Origin: Allopontixanthobacter sediminis
GTDB taxonomy: Bacteria > Pseudomonadota > Alphaproteobacteria > Sphingomonadales > Sphingomonadaceae
Reading direction: 5' to 3'
Length of the DNA: 64,000 nt
Assembly (NCBI RefSeq): GCF_009828115.1
Contig: NZ_WTYL01000002.1
Coordinates: 62,001-126,000 of the forward strand
Below, in pieces: positions 24,432-34,249 of this stretch; the stretch's first letter is position 1; each line of letters begins with the position of its first letter. The notes beneath the pieces are model-generated. The model saw only the letters and a list, made by a program, of their open reading frames with translations. It did no database searches and was not told the DNA's origin. The translations under genes were made by a program, and so were the position numbers.

Positions 24432-27059
24432 CTAATCGAGATTGGGCCGAAGCCACCGCTCCGCAGTGGCGAGATCGGCCCCGCGCCGCGCCGCGTAATC
24501 TTCCAGCTGGTCACGGCCGACCCGCGCAACCCCGAAATAGGACGCTTCGGGATGCGCGAAATAGAACCCGCTGACCGCTGCCGTGGGCCACATGGCAAAG
24601 CTCTCGGTCAGGGTCAGTCCGACATTGGCGGGCGCATCAAGCAAGTCGAACAGGGCCGGTTTCAGGCTGTGATCCGGGCAGGCGGGATAGCCCGGCGCGG
24701 GGCGAATACCGCGGTACTGTTCCTTGATCAGCGCCTCGTTGGTCAGCTGTTCCCCTGGCGCATAGCCCCACAGATCGGTACGTACATGCTGGTGCAGGCG
24801 TTCCGCCATCGCTTCCGCGAACCGGTCCGCTAGCGCTTTCAGCAGGATGTCCGAATAATCGTCATGCGCGGCTTGGAAGCGGGCCGAATGGTCCTCGATC
24901 CCGTGTATGCCGACCGCGAAGCCGCCGATCCAGTCACCCGACGGATCGACAAAGTCGGCAAGACAATAATTTGCGCGGTCACGGCTTTTCTTGACTTGCT
25001 GGCGCAGAAACGGAAGCCGCTCGCCGCTATCGAGCAGAATATCGTCCCCATCCCGGCGGCATGGCCAGAAACCGGCGACCGCCTTCGCGGTCAGCCACTT
25101 CTCCGCGATGATCCGGTCGAGCATGGACTGCGCATCCTCGAACAGCGAACGCGCGCTTTCGCCGACCACGTCATCGGTCAGGATCGCCGGGTAGTTTCCG
25201 TGGAGTTCCCACGCCCGGAAGAACGGGGTCCAGTCGATCACTTCGCGCAAATCATCTAGCGACCAGTCTGCGAAGGCGTGCAGCCCTGGCTTTACCGGCG
25301 CGGGCGGTTTGTCCGACATGTCGGGCTTGAAGCTGGCGGCGCGGGCCTCGGCCAGCGGAAGCAGTTCCGACTGGCCCTTGTTGGCCCGCTTGAAACGGAC
25401 GTCGTCATATTCCGCCTTCACATCGGCGACGTAATCATCCCGCAGAGTGTCGGACAGCAACTTGCTGGCCACGCCAACCGCACGGCTGGCGTCGAGCACA
25501 TGGATCACCGGGCCGGTATAAGCGGGTTCGATGCGCAAGGCAGTGTGCACCTTGCTGGTGGTTGCGCCGCCGATCAGCAGCGGCATGGTCATGCCGGCGC
25601 GCTGCATTTCTTCCGCCACGGTGACCATTTCATCGAGCGACGGGGTGATCAGGCCGCTGAGGCCGATCATGTCGACATCCTCCGTCTTGGCGATTTCGAG
25701 GATTTTCGGCCACGGCACCATCACGCCCAGATCGAGCACTTCGTAACCATTGCACTGCAGGACCACGCCGACGATGTTCTTGCCGATATCGTGCACGTCG
25801 CCCTTCACGGTCGCCATGATGATCTTGCCCTTGGCCTTGGCGCCTTCTTCCTTCTCCGCCTCGATATAAGGGATCAGGTGGGCGACGGCCTTCTTCATCA
25901 CGCGGGCCGATTTGACCACCTGCGGGAGGAACATCTTGCCGCTGCCGAATAGGTCGCCGACCACGTTCATCCCGTCCATGAGCGGCCCTTCGATCACGTG
26001 GATCGGGCGGCCACCTTCGGCCTCGAACCGGGCGCGAAGTTCCTCGGTGTCGGAAACGACATCTGCGTCGATGCCCTTGACCAGCGCGTGTTCAAGCCGC
26101 TTTTCCACCGGCCAGCCGCGCCATTCGGCGGCCGCCTTTTCCTGCGCGACATCGGTGCCCTTGTAGCTTTCGGCGAGTTCGATCAGCCGCTCGGTTGCGG
26201 TCAACTCGCCCTTGACCGGACGCATCAGGATCACGTCCTCGCAGGCTTCGCGCAGGACCGGGTCAATCTGGTCGTAAATGTCGAGTTGCCCCGCGTTCAC
26301 GATGGCCATGTCGAGCCCGGCGGGGATCGCGTGATACAGGAACACCGAGTGCATGGCGCGGCGCACGGTTTCGTTGCCGCGGAAACTGAAACTGAGATTG
26401 CTGAGGCCGCCCGATGTTTTCACATACGGGCAATTCGCCTTGATCTCCCGCACCGCTTCGATGAAATCGAGGCCGTAGCGATCATGCTCCTCGATCCCGG
26501 TCGCCACGGCGAACACATTGGGATCGAAGATGATGTCTTCCGGCGGAAAACCGATGTCGGTGAGCAATTGATACGCGCGGCTGCAGATCTCGATCTTGCG
26601 TGCCTTGGTATCCGCCTGGCCGGTTTCGTCGAACGCCATCACCACCACGGCAGCGCCGTAATCCATGCATTTCCTGGCCTGTTCGAGGAATTGCGCTTCG
26701 CCTTCCTTCATGCTGATCGAATTGACGATCGGCTTGCCGGACACGCATTTGAGACCCGCTTCGATCACGTGCCATTTGGAACTGTCGATCATCACCGGAA
26801 CGCGGGCGATATCGGGTTCCGCCGCGATCAGCTTAAGGAACGTCGTCATGGCGTGGACCGCGTCGAGCAGCCCTTCGTCCATGTTCACATCGATGATCTG
26901 CGCGCCGTTTTCGACCTGCTGGCGCGCGACTTCCACGGCGGCGGTATAATCGTCCGCCATGATCAGCTTCTTGAACCGGGCGGAACCGGTCACATTGGTC
27001 CGCTCGCCGATATTGACGAACTGGGAGCCGGTGGCAGTGGTGGAAGTCTGGTCAGTCAT
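24432..27059 (-). CDS. metH: Methionine synthase, folate/cobalamin/activation part (split MetH, C-terminal piece)
   Basis: An 875-residue protein equivalent to MetH after the homocysteine domain. Domains in order: pterin-binding methyltransferase (about 8-270, [13 protein letters not shown]), cobalamin cap and B12-binding (about 310-560, with [12 protein letters not shown] giving the DxHxxG lower ligand), and the AdoMet activation domain (about 590-875, with [14 protein letters not shown]). It transfers methyl from methyl-tetrahydrofolate via cobalamin to homocysteine held by the partner protein encoded upstream. The 72-base gap before it (27060-27131) contains a palindromic repeat. The two-gene form is frequent in sphingomonads. 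No frameshift is needed to explain the split, since each part has its own start and stop. Confidence 0.95.
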   Translation of the reverse strand: MTDQTSTTATGSQFVNIGERTNVTGSARFKKLIMADDYTAAVEVARQQVENGAQIIDVNMDEGLLDAVHAMTTFLKLIAAEPDIARVPVMIDSSKWHVIEAGLKCVSGKPIVNSISMKEGEAQFLEQARKCMDYGAAVVVMAFDETGQADTKARKIEICSRAYQLLTDIGFPPEDIIFDPNVFAVATGIEEHDRYGLDFIEAVREIKANCPYVKTSGGLSNLSFSFRGNETVRRAMHSVFLYHAIPAGLDMAIVNAGQLDIYDQIDPVLREACEDVILMRPVKGELTATERLIELAESYKGTDVAQEKAAAEWRGWPVEKRLEHALVKGIDADVVSDTEELRARFEAEGGRPIHVIEGPLMDGMNVVGDLFGSGKMFLPQVVKSARVMKKAVAHLIPYIEAEKEEGAKAKGKIIMATVKGDVHDIGKNIVGVVLQCNGYEVLDLGVMVPWPKILEIAKTEDVDMIGLSGLITPSLDEMVTVAEEMQRAGMTMPLLIGGATTSKVHTALRIEPAYTGPVIHVLDASRAVGVASKLLSDTLRDDYVADVKAEYDDVRFKRANKGQSELLPLAEARAASFKPDMSDKPPAPVKPGLHAFADWSLDDLREVIDWTPFFRAWELHGNYPAILTDDVVGESARSLFEDAQSMLDRIIAEKWLTAKAVAGFWPCRRDGDDILLDSGERLPFLRQQVKKSRDRANYCLADFVDPSGDWIGGFAVGIHGIEDHSARFQAAHDDYSDILLKALADRFAEAMAERLHQHVRTDLWGYAPGEQLTNEALIKEQYRGIRPAPGYPACPDHSLKPALFDLLDAPANVGLTLTESFAMWPTAAVSGFYFAHPEASYFGVARVGRDQLEDYAARRGADLATAERWLRPNLD

Positions 27060-27065
27060 GTAAGC

Positions 27066-27092
27066 TCAATTCGTCGTCCCGGCGCAGGCCGG
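27066..27092. repeat. Short intergenic palindrome between the two metH genes
   Basis: TTCGTCGTCCCGGCGCAGGCCGGGATC-type sequence: CCCGGC and GCCGGG pair around a short loop. This form is a widespread dispersed intergenic palindrome in sphingomonad and related genomes. A second GC hairpin (CACCGGGCGGCGCGCCGGGT) follows at about 27113-27132. It may act as an mRNA stability element between the two MetH subunits. I see only this copy of the full form in the window. Confidence 0.5.
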
Positions 27093-27131
27093 GATCGTTT
27101 TCAACAAGGGCGCACCGGGCGGCGCGCCGGG

Positions 27132-28187
27132 TCATGCCGCCATCGTGAAGGGTTCGAGGCCAGCCAGCCGTGTAATGACCGGCGGCACCGGTGCGGTGCG
27201 GGGTTCCAGTCCAGCGACGGCTTTCGCCATCGCGGCGATATGGTCGGGGGTCGAACCGCAGCAGCCGCCGAGAATGTTGACCTGACCATTCACAGCCCAT
27301 TCGCGGACCAGCCCGGCGGTGGTTTCCGGTTCTTCGTCATACTCGCCGAGTTCGTTGGGCAGTCCGGCGTTGGGATAGGCCATCAGCAGCGTGTCGGCGA
27401 TCTTGCTCAGCAGCTGGATATGCGGACGCAATTGCTCCGCCCCGAAACTGCAATTGAGACCGATGGTTGCCGGATTGGCATGGCGGACGGCGTGCCAGAA
27501 CGCCTCCACCGTGTGACCGGAGAGATTGCGCCCCGAAAGATCGGTCAGCGTCATCGACAGCATGATCGGCACATCGCGGCCCAGTTCCTGCGCCAATTTG
27601 CGAACGGCGAAGATACCGGCCTTGGCGTTGAGTGTGTCGAAGATCGTTTCGATCAGGATGAAGTCCACCCCGCCCTCGACCAGGGCGGCGGCCTGTTGGT
27701 GGTAGACCTCCACCAGGTAATCGAAGGTAATTTCACGGTAGCCGGGGTCTTCGACATCGGGCGAGAGCGACAGCGTCTTGTTGGTCGGACCGATCGCCCC
27801 GGCCACGAACCGTGGCCGATTATCTTTCGCGGCAAATTCATCCGCCAGTTTCCGCGCGATCCGGGCGGAGGCGACATTGATATCATCGACCAGCGCCTCG
27901 GCCGCGTAATCGGCCTGGCTGATCACATTGGCGGAGAAAGTGTTGGTCGAAATCACATCCGACCCCGCCTCCAGATAGGCGCGGGTAATATCTTCGATCA
28001 CGTCCGGACGGGTCAGCGCCAGGATGTCGTTGTTGCCCTTCTGGTCGGCGGCAAGCCCAAGATCGCCCGCATAGTCCGCTTCCGCCAATTTACGGTTCTG
28101 GACCTGGGTGCCGAACGCGCCGTCGAAAATCAACACGCGCTTGGCCGCCTCGGCGTTGAGCCGTTCCCGTGGGGTGTGGACCGTCAT
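27132..28187 (-). CDS. metH: Methionine synthase, homocysteine S-methyltransferase part (split MetH, N-terminal piece)
   Basis: A 351-residue homocysteine-binding barrel corresponding to the first domain of MetH. The start ATG at 28187 overlaps the metF stop (ATGA); the longer in-frame extension is metF coding sequence and is rejected. Zinc-binding cysteines are in LNCSFGAEQ and [10 protein letters not shown]. It presents zinc-bound homocysteine to the cobalamin domain of the protein encoded downstream. It is co-transcribed with arsR-methyltransferase, metF and the second metH gene. Confidence 0.95.
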   Translation of the reverse strand: MTVHTPRERLNAEAAKRVLIFDGAFGTQVQNRKLAEADYAGDLGLAADQKGNNDILALTRPDVIEDITRAYLEAGSDVISTNTFSANVISQADYAAEALVDDINVASARIARKLADEFAAKDNRPRFVAGAIGPTNKTLSLSPDVEDPGYREITFDYLVEVYHQQAAALVEGGVDFILIETIFDTLNAKAGIFAVRKLAQELGRDVPIMLSMTLTDLSGRNLSGHTVEAFWHAVRHANPATIGLNCSFGAEQLRPHIQLLSKIADTLLMAYPNAGLPNELGEYDEEPETTAGLVREWAVNGQVNILGGCCGSTPDHIAAMAKAVAGLEPRTAPVPPVITRLAGLEPFTMAA

Positions 28188-29113
28188 TTTACGTCTCCAT
28201 GCGGCCGCATCCCGAGCATATGGCAGATTGCATAGGCCAGGTCGGCGCGGTTGAGGGTGTAGAAGTGAAACTGGCGGATGCCCCCCGCATACAGGCGGCG
28301 GCACAATTCCGCAGCCACTGTCGCTGCAACCAGTTGACGGGCGGCGGGGCGTTCATCCAGCCCTTCGAACAGTCCGTCCATCCACGCGGGGATTTCCGCT
28401 CCGCAGGCCCCGGCGAACTTGCGCGCCTGCGCCACATTGGTGACCGGCAGGATTCCGGGGAGAACGGGGGCGGTAACGCCCTTCGCCGCCAACCGGTCCT
28501 GGAATCGGAAGAAGGTTTCCGGCGCGAAGAAGAATTGCGAAATCGCCCGGGTCGCGCCCGCGTCCAGCTTGCGTTTCAGATTGTCGATGTCGCTGTCGGG
28601 ACACGAGGCGTCGGGATGGGTCTCAGGGTAGGCCGCCACCGAAATGTCGAAATCGGCGATTTCCTTCAGGCCCGCCACCAGGTCCGCCGCGCTGGCATAG
28701 CCGTCGGGATGCGGCACGAAAGGTGCGCCCGGCTCCCCTGCATCGCCGCGTAGCGCAACGATGTGGCGAACACCGGCTTCCCAATAATGCTCCGCTACTT
28801 CACGGATTTCCGCCTTGGTCGCATCGACACAGGTCAGATGCGCGGCGGCGGGCATATGCGCTTCGGCGATGATCCGGGCGACGGTGTTGTGGGTGCGTTC
28901 CCGCGTCGAACCACCCGCTCCGTAAGTTACGGACACGAAATCGGGGTTGAGCGGCTTCAGTTGCTGGACCGATTCCCACAGGATCGCTTCCATCTTTTCC
29001 GTCTTGGGCGGGAAGAATTCGAACGAAGCGCTGATATCTCCGGGCAGCGACGCGAACAGCGGCGTGTCTACGGCGGTGCGGGCTTCATGGACCGGATCGA
29101 GCGGGGAGTTCAT
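28184..29113 (-). CDS. metF: Methylenetetrahydrofolate reductase
   Basis: A 309-residue protein of the usual bacterial MetF length. N-terminal FEFFPPKTEKME, then FVSVTYGAGGSTRERT, RGDAGEP and QFFFAPETFFRF match the FAD and folate sites of the family. It reduces 5,10-methylene-THF to 5-methyl-THF in the cytoplasm, feeding the MetH pair. It overlaps the upstream regulator gene and the downstream metH gene by four bases each, so the operon is tightly coupled. Placing it about 5 kb from gcv puts methylene-folate production and use close together. Confidence 0.97.
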   Translation of the reverse strand: MNSPLDPVHEARTAVDTPLFASLPGDISASFEFFPPKTEKMEAILWESVQQLKPLNPDFVSVTYGAGGSTRERTHNTVARIIAEAHMPAAAHLTCVDATKAEIREVAEHYWEAGVRHIVALRGDAGEPGAPFVPHPDGYASAADLVAGLKEIADFDISVAAYPETHPDASCPDSDIDNLKRKLDAGATRAISQFFFAPETFFRFQDRLAAKGVTAPVLPGILPVTNVAQARKFAGACGAEIPAWMDGLFEGLDERPAARQLVAATVAAELCRRLYAGGIRQFHFYTLNRADLAYAICHMLGMRPHGDVK

Positions 29114-30093
29114 TGCATGGCCTTCTTTTTCGGCTGCTGCCGGGCCGACGCGGCTTCACGTTCGCCAAGCCAGATTTTCACGACCAATTCGCCGCCGTGA
29201 AGCGCGAGCGGCGCAGACACCCGGTAACCCGCGTCCTGTAGCAATTCCGCCATCGCCTTGTCGGAAAAGCCAAGCCGCGCATGGGCATAGCGTTCGCGCA
29301 GCTCCTCGCGCTCGTGGCTGGCGAAATCGACGATAACAATCCGCCCGCCGGGCTTCGTCACCCGCGCCGCTTCGGCAATCGCTGTTGCGGGATCCTGCGC
29401 GAAATGGAGAACGTGATGCAGCAGGACGGTGTCGAAGCGGTGGGCAGCGAAGGGCAGATTGGCGAAGTCGCCCTGCACCAGTTCCGCGCCTCCGGCCGGT
29501 AAGTGCTGCAGTTTCGCCCGCGCTACGCGGAGCATGTCGAGGCTCTTGTCCAGCGCCACGATCGATGCCGCCCGAGGAGCGAACAACTCCGCCATCCGGC
29601 CGGTGCCGGTGCCGATGTCGAGCAGCGCCCCGAGCGGCGCATCGCCAAGCGCATCGAGCAGTTGCGCTTCCACTTGCGCATCGGGGCTGTGAAGGCTGCG
29701 GAGCCGGTCCCAGTCCTGCGCGTGCGCGGCGAAGTAATTGGCCGCACTTTCATCCCGCGCCGCGCGGATGGCCGCAAGCTGACGGCGGTCTTCTTCGCAG
29801 GTGGCGCGGAATTCCGTATCCTGTTCCTCGGCGGCGGCTAGCAGGCCGGCCACAGCCTCGACCACTGGACGGCCGGCAGCGCTCTGCGCGCGCAGGAACA
29901 CCCAGCTGCCTTCGCGGTGGCGTTCGGCAAGGCCGGCATCGCACAATATGCCAATGTGCCGCGACACGCGCGGTTGGCTTTGACCAAGCACCTGGGCGAG
30001 TTCGCCGACGGCAAGTTCCATCACGCCCAAAAGCCGCATCATCCGCAGCCTGGTAGGATCGGCCAAAGCCCGCATGATGGAATCTATGCGCAT
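29110..30093 (-). CDS. ArsR-type regulator fused to SAM-dependent methyltransferase
   Basis: A 327-residue fusion. Residues 1-90 form an ArsR winged helix (MRALADPTRLRMMRLL, then GQSQPRVSRHIGILCDAGL). Residues about 130-300 are a class I methyltransferase with the SAM-binding GALLDIGTGTGRMAELFA and ALDKS. I see no ArsR metal-binding CxC motif, so metal sensing is unlikely. As first gene of the metF-metH operon it fits the ArsR-family SAM/SAH-responsive regulators (SahR/SamR type) reported for proteobacterial methionine genes; that specific assignment is inference. The start may be the ATG at 30093 or the later one at 30075. A palindrome lies immediately upstream (30103-30130), consistent with autoregulation. 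Confidence 0.83.
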   Translation of the reverse strand: MRIDSIMRALADPTRLRMMRLLGVMELAVGELAQVLGQSQPRVSRHIGILCDAGLAERHREGSWVFLRAQSAAGRPVVEAVAGLLAAAEEQDTEFRATCEEDRRQLAAIRAARDESAANYFAAHAQDWDRLRSLHSPDAQVEAQLLDALGDAPLGALLDIGTGTGRMAELFAPRAASIVALDKSLDMLRVARAKLQHLPAGGAELVQGDFANLPFAAHRFDTVLLHHVLHFAQDPATAIAEAARVTKPGGRIVIVDFASHEREELRERYAHARLGFSDKAMAELLQDAGYRVSAPLALHGGELVVKIWLGEREAASARQQPKKKAMQ

Positions 30094-30102
30094 GGTACAA
30101 GG

Positions 30103-30130
30103 TGCATATAAAGATATTCTTATATGTGCA
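30103..30130. promoter_or_regulatory. Imperfect palindrome, probable ArsR-family operator of the met operon
   Basis: TGCATATAAAGATATTCTTA followed by TATGTGCA. Outer arms CATATAA and TTATATG are perfectly inverted around GATATTC and flanked by TGCA on both sides. It is AT-rich in a GC-rich genome and lies about 10 bases upstream of the arsR-methyltransferase ATG, the usual place for an autoregulatory ArsR operator. The binding protein is inferred from position, not shown. Confidence 0.6.
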
Positions 30131-30162
30131 AGTTAGACTTGCAGTTGGGACACGAATTGCGG

Positions 30163-31197
30163 CTATTCCGCCGACCTTACACTGCCCCGTTCAAGCAGGC
30201 GAACCGGCACCCGGCGTTCAGCCATCTGGGCCCCTTCTTCGCCCAGCACGGTTGCCACCAGCAGGGCACCGGCAACCTCGAAATCGGGTTCGATGGAGGT
30301 CAGCGGCGGGCTGGTATGGATACCCGCGCGGATGCCGTCGAACCCGACTATCCCGCATTGTTGCGGCACGGCGATGCCCCGTTCGCGCAATTCGTCCATT
30401 GCGCCCAGCGCAATCGAATCGCAGGCGATGAACAGGCCGTCGAAGATGTCACCGCGCTCCACCATTGCGGCGATTGCGCTGCGTCCCTGCGTTTCGCGGT
30501 CGGCCTCGTAATCCACTTCCTGCAGAGAAGCAGGCCGGCCGGCTGCGGCCATCGCGGCCTGATACCCCTCGTAACGTTCGCGGAATTGGCGCTGCGGGGA
30601 ATCGACCGCGCCGAGGTGGACGATATTCCGATAGCCCGCCGCAATCAGCCGCTGCGTAGCTATCAACCCGCCCTCGTAATTGTCCGAGCGGACCCATTCG
30701 AGTTCATCAAACGGCGAACCCCAGAACACCACGGCCCGGCCATCGAGGCTGAGGTCCCGGTAGTACTGCCACGCGGCGTCGTTAGCCGTCGTCCCGATGA
30801 CGATCACCCCGTCGGCCTGGCCGCTTTCTTCATATTTCCCGAACAATTGATCCGGAGTAGCCTGAAAGGATACCAGCGTCTGGTAACCCATCCCCGACGC
30901 CGCCGCGCAAACACTGCCGAGCAACGAGAAATAGAACGGATTGATGTCGCTCGCCGCTTCACCCGCGCGGCAGATTACGACCACCGCCAGCGTGCCGGTC
31001 CGGCCCTGGCGCAATTGCGCGGCCCGGGTGTCGACCATGTAACCGAGCGCCTCGGCCGATTTGATCACCCGCGCCCGGGTCGCTTCGGTAATCGAGGTGG
31101 AGTTCGCCAGCGCGCGCGAGACGGTGGATTGGCTGACCCCGGCATGTTCGGCCACATCGAACGACGTAACGCGGGGGCGCAATTTGCGGTCGATCAT
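30163..31197 (-). CDS. LacI-family transcriptional regulator
   Basis: A 344-residue LacI/GalR protein. The HTH is at residues 10-35 (TSFDVAEHAGVSQSTVSRAL), followed by the hinge (VIKSAEALGYMVDTRAAQL) and a periplasmic-binding-protein-like effector domain. It follows the exported beta-helix gene by 73 bases on the same strand, so it is probably the last gene of the uronate operon. It likely senses a pectin-derived or related sugar acid. A second LacI protein at 38481 belongs to the divergent unit, so the locus has two. Which one binds the boxes at 37442 and 37611 is unknown. Confidence 0.92.
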   Translation of the reverse strand: MIDRKLRPRVTSFDVAEHAGVSQSTVSRALANSTSITEATRARVIKSAEALGYMVDTRAAQLRQGRTGTLAVVVICRAGEAASDINPFYFSLLGSVCAAASGMGYQTLVSFQATPDQLFGKYEESGQADGVIVIGTTANDAAWQYYRDLSLDGRAVVFWGSPFDELEWVRSDNYEGGLIATQRLIAAGYRNIVHLGAVDSPQRQFRERYEGYQAAMAAAGRPASLQEVDYEADRETQGRSAIAAMVERGDIFDGLFIACDSIALGAMDELRERGIAVPQQCGIVGFDGIRAGIHTSPPLTSIEPDFEVAGALLVATVLGEEGAQMAERRVPVRLLERGSVRSAE

Positions 31198-31270
31198 CGA
31201 ACTGCCCTCCCCTCAAATCCGCGGAATATTTCCCCGCCGCCCCTATGCCCCGCACTTCGGCGTCATGCAA

Positions 31271-32944
31271 TCAGGGAGAATCTTCGCGCAGCCGCCTGGC
31301 ACGTTGGTACGCGTAGAGACTAGGCACGGTCTCAACTCGGCTACCAAGGCTCTCGAGATAGGGCGCGGGCGTGTGGTCCAGCGTGAGCGGACGATTGCCG
31401 TGAAGGCCGACATTGCGAGCCTCAGGACCTTCCGATGCGCCGAGGATAACCACCGGCTTTCCGGGCGCTACGCCGCCGGTCACCAGAACCTTGGTGTTCC
31501 AAGCGGTGTTGAACCGGCCATGCCCCGGCAGCCAGTATCCCGCGCCGCCTGCCTTGTAGAGGTCGTACATCGGCAATCCGTCCTCTCGGGTCTGGTCGGG
31601 CGTGATATGTACCGTCACATTGTCGTACAAGTTCTGGTGGTTGGCGCCCGCGTGCTGGTCCAGCGTCGGCTGATGCCAGCCAACTGAATTGGTATAGACC
31701 GACTTGGTCGACATCGTGTTGAAACTGAAGGTGTGCTCGGTCGGATTGACTACGGTCAGCCCGTCGATCAGCACGTTGTGTACCTTGCCGACATGGACGC
31801 TGTAATGCGCCTTGTGCGTGCCATCGGTGCGGACGTTGGCGATGGTCAGGTTGGCCGCGTCGTCGGTCATGATGCCGCTGTCGGAATTGCTGATCGTCAC
31901 GTTGCGAATCCAGCCATTATGGACGCCGGTAAAGTAGATCCCGTTGAAGCCGCTCTCGTTGTGATGACCGAAATAAGGGTTCTCGGGGAAGACGATCGCG
32001 AAATCCTGCAGCCCGACGTCCTTCAGATGGTCCCACTTCGCGAAGTAGGCGGGCAGGGATGAACCCACCGGGTGCATCAGGGGATCGGCAATGGTAGCAA
32101 CCCCGTCTTTGATCGCTTCGATCCGGGTTGCCTGGCGCACCAGCGGGCGATCCGGCATTTCCCAGTGACGGCTGCCAATCTTGAGATCGGTCTCACCGTA
32201 CATCTCCTTGATCAGCGGGCCATCGGGGCCGGCGCGGTTGTGCCAGTGGATCTGCACCACGTCGCCGACTTTGAGCGTACCCGTGTCGGCCAGGCTAACG
32301 GTGCGGGATCCACGTTCCCCGCTGCGGATCTGCGCAACCGTTTCGATCGGCCGGTCGTAACTGTCGATATAGCTCGCATGGCGTCCGCCCGGGACACGGG
32401 TCCAGATGAAACCGCCGTTCCAGCTCCATTCGGAGAACAGCACATCGAGGTTGTTGTCCGGCTGGCGTTCGTATTTGTCGTTTTCGGCGAGATATTTCCG
32501 CAGTTCATCGGATGCACCGCCATCGTCCATCTGGTTCAGCGGCCGGGGAATGTAGATTTGCGTCCCGCCGTCGCCCGCCCCCATGCCAGACAGCACGATA
32601 TCGCTGCGCTCGATCCACAGGATTTCGGACAGGATGTAGCGGCCCGCCTGCAACTGTATCCGGACCTTGCCGTCCATCGTGCCCGCGGCAGCGATTGCTG
32701 CGATAAGTGCCTTGCTGTCGTCCTTTCCGTCATCCGGTATCGCGCCGTAATCCGCGACTGAGATCGCCCGGTCGAAAGTGGGGATTTCTTCGACCCCGAA
32801 GCCGTAACCGGCATAGGAAAAGTCGGGCAAATAGTGGCGGTCTGCTGTCGCGGGATCGCCAAGGATAGCCGGTACTTCCTGGGCAGACAAGGGCACGGCA
32901 CAAAGCAGCGCCGCCGTACAAAGCAGATTTGACATTCCCGACAT
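31271..32944 (-). CDS. Exported right-handed beta-helix protein (pectate-lyase-superfamily type)
   Basis: A 557-residue protein starting at the ATG at 32944, six bases after AGAGGT; the in-frame TTG at 32962 is less likely. The signal peptide is LLCTAALLCAVPLSAQ. The N-terminal part of the helix has the hallmark VADYGAIPDDGKDDSKALIAAI of pectate-lyase-3/GH28-like folds. Later come beta-helix turns (GIYFTGVHNGWIRNVTISNSDSGIMTDD, NVLIDGLTVVNPTEHTF). I cannot identify a catalytic triad, so lyase, hydrolase or binding activity stays open. Its place after the TRAP transporter and kdu genes suggests that it works on uronate-containing polysaccharide in the periplasm or outside. Confidence 0.75.
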   Translation of the reverse strand: MSGMSNLLCTAALLCAVPLSAQEVPAILGDPATADRHYLPDFSYAGYGFGVEEIPTFDRAISVADYGAIPDDGKDDSKALIAAIAAAGTMDGKVRIQLQAGRYILSEILWIERSDIVLSGMGAGDGGTQIYIPRPLNQMDDGGASDELRKYLAENDKYERQPDNNLDVLFSEWSWNGGFIWTRVPGGRHASYIDSYDRPIETVAQIRSGERGSRTVSLADTGTLKVGDVVQIHWHNRAGPDGPLIKEMYGETDLKIGSRHWEMPDRPLVRQATRIEAIKDGVATIADPLMHPVGSSLPAYFAKWDHLKDVGLQDFAIVFPENPYFGHHNESGFNGIYFTGVHNGWIRNVTISNSDSGIMTDDAANLTIANVRTDGTHKAHYSVHVGKVHNVLIDGLTVVNPTEHTFSFNTMSTKSVYTNSVGWHQPTLDQHAGANHQNLYDNVTVHITPDQTREDGLPMYDLYKAGGAGYWLPGHGRFNTAWNTKVLVTGGVAPGKPVVILGASEGPEARNVGLHGNRPLTLDHTPAPYLESLGSRVETVPSLYAYQRARRLREDSP

Positions 32945-32971
32945 AATTCGACCTCTTGTCAATAAATTAGC

Positions 32972-34249
32972 TCAGAACGCACCGAGCAGCGCGAGCGACA
33001 GCCACGGAACGTAGGTAATGAGGACCAGCGCCGCGAGCAGCGTGCAGTAGAAGGGCCAGATCGTACGGACGAGCGCGGGTATGGCGACCTTGCCCACCGC
33101 CGAACCGACGAACAGCACCGAGCCGACCGGCGGGGTCACCAATCCGATCCCGAGATTGAGCATCAGGATGATCCCGAAATGCACCGGATCGACACCTGCA
33201 CCGATCGCAACCGGAAGAAATATCGGTGTGCAGATCACGATCAGCGGTGCCATGTCCATGAAGGTACCCAGCGCCAGCAGCATCAGATTTATGATCAGCA
33301 GCGTCAGGATGGGATTGTCAGTCATGAAACCGATCAGTGCGGCCAGTTGCGCCGGCACTTCCAGCAAGGCGAGCGCAAAGCCGAAAGCGGTCGCAGCAGC
33401 GATGATGAACAAGACCATCGAAGCGGTGCGGACCGATTTCGCGGCGGCTTCCCCGAAACCCCGCCATCCCAGACTTCGGTACACGAAAGTACCGACCAGA
33501 GCGGTATAAATCACCGCGATGGCGGAACTCTCGGTTGGCGTGAAGATACCGCTGAGAATGCCGCCCATGATGATCACCGCGGTCATCAATCCGGGGACTG
33601 CATAGAGCGCCGCCCGCATGAATGCGCGCCAACCCGGGAAAATACCGCGCGGCAGGTTCCGGCGGCGGGCAACCAGCCACGCGGTCGTCATCAGCATCAA
33701 GCCGGTCAGCAATCCGGGCATGATCCCGGCCAGAAACAGATCACCGATCGAAACGCCCATCCCGCTGGCGGCGGAATAGATAATCATGTTGTGCGACGGC
33801 GGGATCAGCAGGCCGACTATCGCTGCCGTGACGGTGACGTTGACGGCATAGTCGGCGGGGTAACCCTTTTCCTTCATCAGCGGGACCATCGTCGATCCGA
33901 TGGCCGAAGCGCTGGCGATGGCCGATCCGGAGACCGCACCGAACATCATCGAAGCGCCAACATTCACAGGGCCGAGGCCGCCCTGAACCTTGCCGAACGC
34001 CGCATCGGCAACCCGGACAAGCCGGTCGGCGATACCGGATCGGTACATCAGGTCGCCCGCGAAGATGAAGAACGGGATGGCCATCAAGGTGAAGACACTT
34101 ATGCCTGACGCCATGCGCTGAATGGCCACCACCATCGGAATATCGATCAGGGCGAAGAGCGCCAGCGAAGCGCCGAGCAACGAAAATCCGACCGGCACGC
34201 CCAGCGCCAGCAACAGGAACAGGACTACAAAAAGGACTAAGATTTCCAT
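32972..34249 (-). CDS. dctM: TRAP transporter large permease
   Basis: A 425-residue permease with about 12 helices. The start at 34249 overlaps the stop of the small subunit (TAATG); the longer frame to 34645 is a shadow of dctQ. Family motifs include GVPVGFSLLGASLALFA near the N terminus and PPSHNMIIYS (about 155). It drives Na+-dependent uptake of a solute delivered by the DctP protein. The neighbours point to an unsaturated galacturonide or other sugar acid as substrate; this is inferred from context. Confidence 0.93.
   Translation of the reverse strand: MEILVLFVVLFLLLALGVPVGFSLLGASLALFALIDIPMVVAIQRMASGISVFTLMAIPFFIFAGDLMYRSGIADRLVRVADAAFGKVQGGLGPVNVGASMMFGAVSGSAIASASAIGSTMVPLMKEKGYPADYAVNVTVTAAIVGLLIPPSHNMIIYSAASGMGVSIGDLFLAGIMPGLLTGLMLMTTAWLVARRRNLPRGIFPGWRAFMRAALYAVPGLMTAVIIMGGILSGIFTPTESSAIAVIYTALVGTFVYRSLGWRGFGEAAAKSVRTASMVLFIIAAATAFGFALALLEVPAQLAALIGFMTDNPILTLLIINLMLLALGTFMDMAPLIVICTPIFLPVAIGAGVDPVHFGIILMLNLGIGLVTPPVGSVLFVGSAVGKVAIPALVRTIWPFYCTLLAALVLITYVPWLSLALLGAF

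Noticed and set aside
24432-28187. MetH frameshift or pseudogene
   Set aside because: Each half has its own start, stop and complete domains with a gap between. The split form is a stable arrangement, not a broken gene.
25998-28235. 745-codon open frame opposite both metH genes
   Set aside because: It runs antisense across two clear MetH proteins and their gap, and its His/Arg/Asp-rich composition is that of a shadow frame.
27060-31270. Cobalamin or SAM riboswitch controlling metH/metF
   Set aside because: No B12-box or SAM-aptamer core was seen on the minus strand in the gaps at 27060-27131, 30094-30162 or 31198-31270; only the ArsR-type palindrome was found.
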